From Gnomoniopsis sp. IMI 355080 (taxonomy: Eukaryota; Ascomycota; Sordariomycetes; Diaporthales; Gnomoniaceae), in assembly GCA_027946555.1 (NCBI GenBank), contig JAPEVC010000292.1:1-39115 (forward strand): DNA of 39,115 nt, written 5' to 3'. Of the stretch, positions 9,926 through 18,798 are shown in pieces. The notes under the pieces were generated by a model that made no database searches, was not told the DNA's origin, and saw nothing but the letters and a program-made list of their open reading frames with translations. How positions within the stretch are numbered: the stretch's first letter is position 1; each line of letters opens with the position of its first letter. The translations under genes were made by a program, and so were the position numbers.

Positions 9926-11878
9926 GATGATGGTGCCATGGTAGTTGGGCTAAGGTGGACAAGTTGGGGTGGAGGGTGTTCAAGAGGGCGAGAAGTGATG
10001 ATGGTCTCGATTTTGAAGATTTGCGGCTAAAAATCGGGCGTCGGACCACTATAAATAAAAGTGGGTCTCGATCCTCAAAGTCCGGGGTAGAGTGGGCCAG
10101 CCCGTTTCGACCCTGACCTGCCCGCCCTGCCCAGGCCTTACCTCTGACTTCTAACCCTCGACGAAACGACCTCTACTGCATAGTATGGGGCAACGAGGCC
10201 TGGGCATGACGGTCTGCCAATGATATCGCTTATTATCTTGTTGAAACGGTTCCTTGTTGGCGGCCTGCAGACACAGTTCCTTCGCAGCTGACAAGATAGT
10301 TTCTTGAAAGCCAAATGTCGCCGCACAACGAATTCCTACGATAAGATGAGGTGAGAGGCCATACTACCAAGCGCCACCATTCGGGATGTCTCCCAACGCT
10401 CGAGCAGACCTCGATGTCCGGTTACCAAACCACAGGTCCAACTTTGAGGTCAAGACATCTGGAACACTACTTTGAGTCGAAGTCGGGTCCGCCTTGAGGC
10501 TAAGCAGCGATCGTCGCGACAAGGAATACTGTACTGTATGGGTACAAACCCAAGACCTTGCCACGATAACGACACTGCATACTGGTGGTCTGGTCCTGTT
10601 CTTGGGGTTTCTGATACACCGCACGATCAACGCAAGACCCACTTACAAGATGGATGGTGACTTGACTCCCTCAATCGGTGCTTCCATCGCGAGCACCACG
10701 GGCTGAATGGCAGGCTAGGCTTCACGCTCTTGTCGTGAAGTTTGTCGCTCTGATCAAAAAAAGTACAGTCGTCCCGATGCATCCGGGTGGGCCAAGAATT
10801 TCACCCATCCGGTTGTCTATTTCTGCTCGCTCAGCGGCTCGTGGACCATGCGTCGTGGATTTAGATATCCTCGCCGCTTCACGACGCGAGGTGCAACTTG
10901 TCGTTCCCCGTGCCAGGCTCGTGGGACTGTTTTCGCAGTGCGGCTGACCTGGGTGCCACTCTGATGGCATCAGGCTCTGATATTGAATTGCATCACAAAA
11001 GGCAGCCGCGGCGATGCATGACTTTTGTGTCGGCGTATTTCCCCTAATTTCCTCATCAGATTCATGCGCAACACTACTACATACTATGACTTTAACCGGC
11101 GATCGGACTACATACATACACCATCTTCTTTGCAACAAGATTGGCAGGTACTTAACCGCGGTATGGGGCCCATATGATCAAGGACCCACCGAGCCAAATC
11201 TCTCGCTCGCTGAGGCTGTCCACCCAAGTCAAAGAGACCATTGAAGATAAATGGTTGTAAGAGTGTATCAGACAGACCTTCCGACCTCGGTGGTAGTGTG
11301 CGCGTCGACCAAGAACACGAAGTAAGCCCTCCGAATTGGACGGCGAATGGACCACGACTGTTTGGGCATATGGGTGACCAGCATGTCGCGATGTCCTGCT
11401 GGTATGGAATGAGGACGGGAGGGTTGAGCGCATTGTATTAACCGAGCTGGTAGGTGTTATACGGGTTTGTATGATGTCCACCTGACCGAAGTTGCCGGAA
11501 ACCTGGGAACCATTGTGAATGTGAACCAAAAGGGGAGAAAAGAAGGAATTGCTATATTGCGGCTGCTAATGGTGCGGGCCAACAGGAACCAATCCATGTT
11601 GAAGATCCTCCATTCGGAAGCTTCACATAAAGGGTCCCGGAGTCTGAAACCCGCAAACCTCGCCTGCATGACGTCGGAAGGCTCCGAATCATCTCGACAT
11701 CAAGTCTTTCATCTGCATGCTCGCTGCTAGTGATAGACAGCAGTAGTAGGATCAAAGTTGATGACTTTCTCAGCTCATTTCTTGTCCAGCAAAGACTCAC
11801 CGCCCACCAGGAGGCTGTTCCCCTCTACGTTGGAACACGGTAGCGCTCTCTCGTGCCAGGGCCCAAATACAAGCAACT
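9926..11878. other. Divergent intergenic region, no gene recognised
   Basis: About 1.95 kb between the divergent heme lyase and expansin-like genes. It contains several open frames, the longest 138 codons on the minus strand at 10722-11138, but none shows domain motifs, hydrophobic periodicity or splice-linked continuation. It probably combines two promoters and 5' leaders. No tRNA or 5S-like sequence was recognised. Confidence 0.45.
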
Positions 11879-12583
11879 ATGGTGTCCTACTATCACCTCA
11901 CCGTCTCTGTCGTGATGTTCCTTGCCTTGGCCGTGGCACAAAACACGACTGGCACCACATATAACACCACAATCTCGTGGTACGGCACCAACGACGCTCG
12001 TGGCTCACCAAACTGTAACTCCAACAAGGCCGCCTGCGGGTTCTATACATATGTAATCCTCTGTCTCTCTATACCTTTCCTCTCCAGTCTGTCCTAACCT
12101 CCTTAATAGCCCGGCTTCTCCGCCGCCGTCTCCCAGAACCTTTTCGGGGCTGCTGCTGGCGCCGGGGCCGGGCCCGCCTGTGGTACATGCTACAAGTTAA
12201 CCGTCCAGACCGACGCGGCGTCTGGCGCCGCTGTCCCTAACGCCGGCAGCAGCATCGTCGTGATGGTCAACAATCTCTGCCCTGCGACAGACGACAACCC
12301 GCTTTGTGCGCAGTCGGATCTTCAAAGCGTGAATCAGTTTGGCGCAACGGTAGATTTCAACCTTTGTAATGACGACGGGGCGCATGCGGCATTGTTGACC
12401 CCAGCGGGAACGGGTCTGGCGCTAGGGACGGCGGTGGCTGTCAGTTGTTCAGATTGGGAGGGAGAAAAGAAGGAAGATTGCGGGAGTGACTGTGGGGGAG
12501 AGGGCGGATTGGGTGGTGCTGGCAGGAAAGTATCAAGTCTGTGGACAGCGCTGATGCCTTTGATTATGATGTTGGGACTGTAA
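11879..12583 (+). CDS. Secreted expansin-like (double-psi beta-barrel) protein, probably GPI-anchored
   Basis: Two exons, 11879-12052 and 12110-12583, separated by a 57-nt intron with GTAATC and TTAATAG ends; 215 residues. It starts with a signal peptide (hydrophobic VSVVMFLALAVAQ). The mature part reads like an expansin/GH45-related double-psi barrel: TTISWYGTNDARGSPNC near the start, ACGFYTYPGFSAAVSQNLFG, ACGTCYKLTV, and a C-terminal NQFGATVDFNLC segment. Such fungal proteins act at cell walls, loosening or binding polysaccharides, usually without strong hydrolysis. The GH45 catalytic signature YWDCCKPSC is not present, so I favour expansin-like over endoglucanase. The C-terminus has a Gly/Ser-rich stretch followed by a hydrophobic tail (LWTALMPLIMMLGL), typical of a GPI-attachment signal. 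Family assignment is by pattern only. Confidence 0.82.
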
Positions 12584-13015
12584 TCCATAAAGGACCGGTT
12601 GGTCTTTCGTCGGTGACAATCACTTAATTCTTGTATTTCACATGTTCTTCGGGTGTTCGTGACTCTTCAACTTCCTGCCTACTTCAAATAATTACAACTT
12701 CAACTCAACCACGACTTCAACTCAACCACAGCTTCAAGTCGACCGCATATTCAAACACACCTCGTGACAAGAAGCGAAGCCCCCGTTTCATTACCTTACC
12801 TCAATCTCACTTAAGGATACCGAAGAGCTACTTGTTACTTCTCACGCTCGTCCAGCTGCAACCCCGAATCGAGAGGTCGGCTACGAAACACCACACCGGC
12901 TTACAAGTACGAAAAAGGCAGAGGTAGACGCGGAGCTGAGTACGGCGATCCCAACTGTGGCACCAACGGCACCTTCGAGCGCAATTCTATTCATCAAGAC
13001 AGCCACAGAATCGAC
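12584..13015. other. Spacer with leader of the coiled-coil orphan
   Basis: About 430 bp between the expansin-like gene and the start at 13016. It is rich in CAA and CTTCAA motifs, a composition common in fungal 5' leaders, and contains a 17-bp imperfect tandem repeat (listed separately). A 98-codon open frame covers the region but is low-complexity and not called. Confidence 0.45.
12703..12753. repeat. 17-bp imperfect tandem repeat, three units
   Basis: Three consecutive 17-bp units starting at 12703, 12720 and 12737 read ACTCAACCACGACTTCA, ACTCAACCACAGCTTCA and AGTCGACCGCATATTCA. The first two differ at two positions; the third is more diverged. The array sits about 260 bp before the next candidate start codon. 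Confidence 0.75.
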
Positions 13016-13719
13016 ATGGATTCTCGTAAGCCAGCGCCGTCATCGTCGAGTTCTGAAAACTTGGTCGGCTGTTTAAGTTCGGTCCAACGACAAAGCCCAC
13101 ACCAGTTTCTATCGCCTATTCCGATCAGGCCATCGCGTGCTTGGTGAAATTGTTGAAACCCGTCGACAATCGAGACAAAGTCGGGGCACTCTGCAGACGT
13201 GTCTTCAAGCTTGAAGGCCAACGTTCCGATGCCCGAGCAGAAATCGTTCGCCTCCAATACCTCATTGGCGATCTCAGAGCCGAGGCCGTCGAGCTCGAGC
13301 AGCAACGGTGTCGCGTTGTGGAGGAGATACTCAAGAAGACAATGGATGCCAAATTCGTTGCTGCAGAGAAGGACTTCAAATGGATGAGAGAGGACCGCGA
13401 CTGTTGGTCGAAAATGTCCAAGAATGCCCACGGCAGATTGCAAAGGACTGAAGAAGACAGAGACGTCCTAGGACGAGATATCAGAAAGCTTAAGGAAATA
13501 GTCGGTGCGCAGCAGAACACACTCAGGGAGCAGGAGAATACGATTCGTGAGCGAGAGACACTTCATCTAACTTCAGCACACACCAGCGCGAGGCTAGCCG
13601 GCCGGGCCAAGAAGCAGGACCGTCGAAACAAGAGCAAGCTCGACAATCTCAACCAAGAGAGGGATCTGGAGCTCTCCCAAGCTTTGTTGCTGTCTCGTCA
13701 GCACGATGGCTCTCGCTAG
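13016..13719 (+). CDS. Orphan coiled-coil protein
   Basis: I do not recognise a family. The 3' open frame from 13106 to the TAG at 13717 encodes a charged helical protein. No good ATG lies at its 5' end, but an intron with a GTAAGC donor at 13026 and a CACCAG acceptor at 13105 joins it to the ATG at 13016 (ATG GAT TCT C). That gives 207 residues from a 10-nt first coding exon. The protein starts MDSLSIAYSDQAIACLV and continues with long heptad-like helices rich in Glu, Arg and Lys (around VELEQQRCRVVEEILKK and REQENTIRERETLHL), then a basic segment RAKKQDRRNKSK. There is no signal peptide or membrane segment. A structural or scaffold role is possible but unsupported. The start exon is a model. 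Confidence 0.55.
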
Positions 13720-14925
13720 CGCCCGCGCTCATAGGAGCAGGTGGCGCGCGGTTGGCATCATGGGTGAGCGAGCTCCTGGGGGTAAGGGAAATCTCCACGC
13801 TGGTTCATTGGCATCAAGTTACTAACACAGACGCAGACAATTCTCATAGCTGGACCATAGAAGAGGGCCCACCCTGAAGACATTGACGATGTTCAAGAAG
13901 GCTGGTATAGAATGAGTGGTGTAGACGCCATGGACTGAGGTTGGAGTTGGAACAAGACTCCGCCAGACTTATGTGAAATCATTTCCGCGTTTCTTTATCA
14001 GGTTCAGGATGCGGTATACGGGCCTGTTCTGGAGAGCTGGCAGTTTCGGACGTTGCTCAAGCTGTAATCAAGAATCTCTGGTGACGTACCAGTTTTCAAG
14101 CACCGAGTGATACATTATAACTTCTTAAAGAACTGGGTATCTACGAGCTCAAAATGCTCAAATATGTTTTGAATGGTCTGAGATGTCCTCGCCCGCTCTT
14201 GGACGCCAAACCCGGAGCGCGCGTTCCGTTTCATTCGAATGAGTTAGCCATATGTACACCAAGCAGCGTCTCAAGTCTTGATGGACAAAACGCATACCAT
14301 CTAGAGTCATCCCATGATGAGAAAGAAAACAATATTGGGATTGAGATTCGGAGTTCCGCACTCCTCGAGGCCAGAAGCTCAAGGATTAAATGGGAGCCAC
14401 GCCATCGGTACTGAGCACCTAGTCTAGAGTTCCTCTCGAACAGTGCGATATCACTAAATCGGAAGTCATTTGCAACAGATTGCTCAAAGCCCACTTGAGA
14501 GATGTATTTGCTTCCACAACTTGTGAGTATAACTCGGCCTTTCAAGCGGCGGCGAGGATTTTTACTAAGAGCTGCATATTGAAAGTATCACAAGTTTTCA
14601 CTCCGTACCTGAGTAGTCTCGGTATGCGATGCCGGTTCGGTCATTTTACGCCAGCTCGAAAACAACACGTATTTGCACCCTGCGTTAGTATCTAACAATC
14701 ATCCCATCTCTCGTTTCCAGATCCTCTGATACCTCAGAAAAATTGCCAACTGATGACAAGGATGATTGGACCTCCCGAAGGGCACCCTGAGTCACGAACT
14801 TGCGCCGGAGATCAACATACGCCAGCGCATCTCGCATTGTGCAAAAGTAAGGAAGCAAATTGCCATCAATCTACTGTGTCTAAAATGTGTCCGATATAGG
14901 ACGTATTGGGTGTGGTGCGTCATTT
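13720..14925. other. Region with no convincing gene; one intron-like motif
   Basis: About 1.2 kb downstream of the coiled-coil gene. It contains a sequence with good intron signals at about 13782-13836 (GTAAGG donor, TTACTAAC branch site, ACGCAG acceptor), which could be a 3'-UTR intron or part of a very small gene starting at the ATG near 13760. Open frames of 70-104 codons at 14154-14695 on both strands show no recognisable features. Confidence 0.4.
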
Positions 14926-15294
14926 TCAATCCTTCTGAACTAGGCTTGTGGCCATATTGTCCTTCTCCTGCCGTCGCGCCCTTCTATGGCACACCGCCAT
15001 CCCAAAACAAATGCCAAGCGACACCATTGCCAAAGTCGCGAAGATAACAACAACGATATCTGCCTTCCGAGAAAATGGAGTCCCCTCCCCTGTAGCCATC
15101 GCAGTGACTAGACTAGTGGTTGCTGCTGGTCCTTGCACACCAGGGGTCGCCGGGCTCATCCCGAGCGCTGTATTGATTCCGTCACCTGAGACCGGGAGCC
15201 CTGAATTTAGGATCACTGTTGTCGTCGTGGTCGTCGTCGTTGCATTTGTGGGACTTGGTAGCCCCATTGAAATCGAGACTGTTTGCGTAGACAT
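14926..15294 (-). CDS. Small Thr-rich single-pass membrane protein (tentative)
   Basis: A 122-codon minus-strand frame with ATG at 15294 in a good context (AAGACCATGTC). The N-terminal half is Ser/Thr/Pro-rich and includes eight consecutive threonines after an NAT sequon, suggesting an O-glycosylated outer segment. One strong transmembrane helix follows (DIVVVIFATLAMVSLGICF), then a basic stop-transfer run (CHRRARRQ) and a short cytoplasmic tail. This order matches fungal single-pass wall-sensor-like proteins. No signal peptide is encoded in this frame; the frame stays open upstream of the ATG to about 15345, so a 5' exon with a signal peptide may be missing from the model. Function unknown. 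Confidence 0.45.
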   Translation of the reverse strand: MSTQTVSISMGLPSPTNATTTTTTTTVILNSGLPVSGDGINTALGMSPATPGVQGPAATTSLVTAMATGEGTPFSRKADIVVVIFATLAMVSLGICFGMAVCHRRARRQEKDNMATSLVQKD

Positions 15295-16701
15295 GGTCTT
15301 GGCAAGGGCTATAACGCTGACTATTGGGGTCTGGGAGCTGAACTGCTATCAATATTTCCGCTACATGCAAGACGAGTCCATGCGGCGGTATACCCGTGGT
15401 TTCCAGTTACGACTGTTCGAAAGCTCATAGAAATTGGCGTCGCAACTCTGCTCGGTGTTCGGGGCGTAGGCGTCGCTCTGTAATATCGCGCCCGGTGGTG
15501 TGCGGGGTTGTGGTTCATTAAGGATCTTTCTTGTGACGGTTGGCTGTCGTACTGATCACAAGACTAGAGTTTTTGGCCTATTTTGGTGTATCTCACTCAT
15601 GTTGCACAAAACCATAGATAGAGAAGCTGCTTGTCTATTTCGACAATGACTCCATTTGAGAAATGAGGAGAAAGCAAGATCATGAGGCTTGTGAAATCGG
15701 AAGCATCCAAAGCAAAAAGGTGCAGTGCGATCCTAGTCCCTTTATCGATGCCGCGCGCACCGGATGCACCGGGCGCACCGGGCGATACTTCGAGCATGAA
15801 ACAGATTTTATGAAGTATGCGCCGAGAGTTTCCATGATGTCCAACATTGGAAAGACTTTCTTATGACATAGATCCAATGAACTGATCTCAATATTTGTCT
15901 TTCTAAAATTTACTCTGGGTCCTAAAGCTATGATCTCTTCTCTTGTGGTTGTTTGACCCTGACTCTTGACAGCCGCAGCCTTGTCTCTAAAACGAGGCTG
16001 AAGGAACAGGGGTGTAGTTTGTCACGCAAGGCTGTAGTATGTCTCCAAACCGCTGTTGCAAACGCTCCATCTCAGCAAGTGTACCCCCCCCCCCCGCAAA
16101 AGAGGATTTCTTTTTATCAGTAACTTCTATTCGTTTAAGCAGGGTGCTGTCCTTCCGTCCTTAACTCTGATGTACGCTCAATAATATCGCCTGTCGGTCG
16201 TTCATCGATGGATTGGAGGTCTCCATAGACTTCAGGACAGTCGCATGCCATCCACCCGCACTAAGATCCAACCTGAGTCTGTCAGCCGCGAGTATGAGCT
16301 ACTATTTGCGGGTGGCTGAATGAATCTTATTTTGGGAGCCTTCATATTCTTGGTTTGTCCACTCGCAGACAATATGGAGCTTGGTATTGTTGTCCTGGCT
16401 TGGCAGCGGTTAGCACTCTTTCACATTGTGCGGAATCTGCGCCGCCATCATTCGATGCAACGCTCACTCTGTCAAACAGAATACCACGTGCGTATACCAG
16501 GCCGTTTCTTTATAGTCTTCAGCAGGGCTCGATGGCTCAAGACCTTGAATAGAATCATACATCAATGCATTTTAAATACTGCTACAGCCCCACTCACACT
16601 CCAGTCGCTTTTACAAACCATCCGACCTGATTCCTTCGTTACTCACACATACACTCTTTTGGAAACCAAATAAGATCTCTCGATCTCCACACTCATTGAA
16701 A
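15295..16701. other. Intergenic region with promoter of the secreted Cys-rich gene
   Basis: About 1.4 kb without a recognisable gene. It holds a 12-base poly-C run at 16084-16095 and, near 15760-15785, short CACCGG-type repeats. The last 200 bp before 16702 are pyrimidine- and CA-rich, as expected for a promoter and leader. Open frames of up to 117 codons have no supporting features. Confidence 0.45.
16084..16095. repeat. Poly-C run (12)
   Basis: A homopolymer of 12 C residues in noncoding sequence; length may be affected by sequencing error. Confidence 0.8.
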
Positions 16702-17721
16702 ATGATCTCCCTCACCCAGATTACCCTCCTCGTGGCTTCGGCTGCTCTTCTAGTCTCAGCCGGCCCTACCAGCACCCCTGCCCTCGAAGCAGTTCGCACG
16801 CTCTCCGAGGCGGACGAGTTGGTTCCTGGCCTGGTCCGTTCAATTCCCGAAGAGGCCTACTTCGACGCTCGCAGCATCACCGACGCCGGTGACCCAAGGC
16901 TCCAGAAGCGTAACGGAGAGCTCTACTGTGGTACTTTTGCTAGTACGTAACCGGATCCATTGACAATCCGCCAAAACTTGTCACCTACAGATTAGCGCTG
17001 TATTTTCAGAATTATGTATTTGTTCTGTCATCTAATCGAATTTTTATAGGTGCTGATTTCTACAATGGCCACGAGTTGGTGCGGAACATGATCAACTCCC
17101 CCACTGATCAACACACCATCGCCGCCAACGGCTGTCTCCGCACCAGCTGCATGAACACGAGTGGTGTCTATGTTTGCAACGTATGTTCTCGTCCCACTCA
17201 CCCAGTTTGAATACACCAAGCTAGAAACTATCTTGTCCAACGACAACATGCTGATGAAATTGAATCATATAGGACCGTAGCGGAGCCTTGACAGTGACCA
17301 ATGCACAAATCGACGAACACGTCAAGAACATTCTGTCAGTAAATCTTCTTCAGGCTTTAGCCTCATTCTGAGGGAGGAATGCCAATTTTTCCTTGTGACC
17401 TTCTTCAAGAGCTCGCTGACATCGGTAAAACCAGTGGGCGATGCTGCATGCACAACAAGAACGGACAAGCGGACGAGCAGAAGCAGTCGGGTGGCCAACA
17501 ATTCACCGATGCCCTCGGTGGTGGTTGGAATGGTGAGTATTCCTATATAACTATTTCATCGATTCCACCTACACACTATTAACAAGCCCTGACATTTATT
17601 TGGTGCAGTTATTCTTGCCTATGCCAACTGCAACCACGATGCCACTCAGAAGCCAAGCACTTACAACGGTGGAACCGTCAACGGCATTGGTTGCCTGCCA
17701 GCTTCCTTTTACATCGATTAG
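16702..17721 (+). CDS. Secreted eight-cysteine protein with propeptide (effector-like candidate)
   Basis: Five exons, 16702-16942, 17050-17180, 17273-17338, 17412-17532 and 17609-17721, give 223 residues with the frame preserved at each junction. The protein starts with a signal peptide (ISLTQITLLVASAALLVSAG), then a propeptide of about 50 residues ending in LQKR, a Kex2-type dibasic site near residue 73. The mature part begins NGELYCGTF and has eight cysteines (YC, GCLRTSC, VC, GRCC, NC, GC), enough for four disulfides, and several NxS/T-like sites. I do not recognise the fold; it is not an obvious CFEM, hydrophobin or Hce2 protein. Small secreted Cys-rich proteins of this build often act outside the cell, in host or microbe interaction or wall biology, but that is inference. 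The third junction (GTAAAT donor, CAAGAG acceptor) is the weakest. No close neighbour helps interpretation. Confidence 0.78.
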
Positions 17722-18798
17722 GCTGGCCACATACGAGGCCTATTCAGGGTGACATCTTACAGTATTTATATAACATTTTCTTTTCTCTACAAACATTTTT
17801 GATACATATTCATGGGAAGTTCGGGCCCGTAAGTATGCATTACGTTCTGTCGATCGAAGCACGAAAACTCATCTACTCTACGTTTCAATTCAACATGTGA
17901 ACCGCTCACAAAAGGCCAGTTTGGGTGATGGAGCGGTTCACTTTGACCAATGGCGGTATTGTCGTGGCGATGATATAGACGGCTTTACTTATCTGGAGAA
18001 ACAAAAACAAAAAAATAGCGGCTTCGGATTTTTTTTCTTTCCTTTTTAGCACGAGGTAACTTACAATAAGAAGTTAATTCATTTCGCTGATTCATCAGAT
18101 GCTGGAATTGATAAAGCAAAAGAAGATATTGTATTGATGGTATCTCTGCACAAATACGCCGCACCATAAGGCAACACAGCAAAGTAAACCACTTCGATCC
18201 GTCCAACCAACCCTCTCAGAGTAGCTGTCTCAACCAGGGGCCAGGCTCTTCAGTCAGCCTGTTCTTCGCAGTGACGCGCCGTCTCTCCGTCGATCTCTCT
18301 ATCTTCAAACCCATGGCGCGTGAAGGAAGCAAATAATTATTAAGTAGGTACAAAGTGGGGGTGGTTGGTGAGGGATAAGGTATGTAGGAGGATATGTAGA
18401 TAGACACAGAACGTATCAGGGAGAAAGAAAATAATAGGCCACAGCAACAACCAAAACGACCGTTTATCCCACTCTTCGCAGCCCAGCATCGATCAGTTCA
18501 AGTCAATCAATCAACTTCGTTCGAAATTCCGTACAACTCCTCGCCGCATGTGATGGTTTGTTTCTGTGCAGTGTTCGCTTGAGGGAGTATGTGCGAAGAC
18601 AAATGGAATAGGAAGAGGCCCGAAATGAGAAAACGGCCACATATAAAACGGAGAAGCAAAAGCAAATCCAATAACCAGATCCATAAACTCGTGTGGACTA
18701 TGCCATCTCGACGTCGTGCAGCAACGCATTAGACAGAAAAGAATCGTAGACGAGCTCAACCTGCTTGCTTAGAAGAGGCCGTCGCCTGAACCATTCAT
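17722..18798. other. Convergent intergenic region
   Basis: About 1.08 kb between the stop codons of the secreted protein (+) and the kinesin (-). It is AT-rich compared with the neighbouring coding sequence and should contain both 3' UTRs. Short open frames of up to 82 codons show no protein character. No repeat or RNA gene was recognised. Confidence 0.5.

Noticed and set aside
10722..11138. 138-codon minus-strand ORF in the heme lyase/expansin-like spacer
   Set aside because: No motifs, no signal or membrane segment, no plausible splicing partner, and it lies where two promoters are expected.
11879..12583. GH45 endoglucanase
   Set aside because: The catalytic YWDCCKPSC signature is missing, so an expansin-like call fits better.
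579..17721. A full secondary-metabolite cluster
   Set aside because: Only the NRPS-like gene fits; no P450, methyltransferase, transporter or cluster regulator is seen, and flanking genes are housekeeping.
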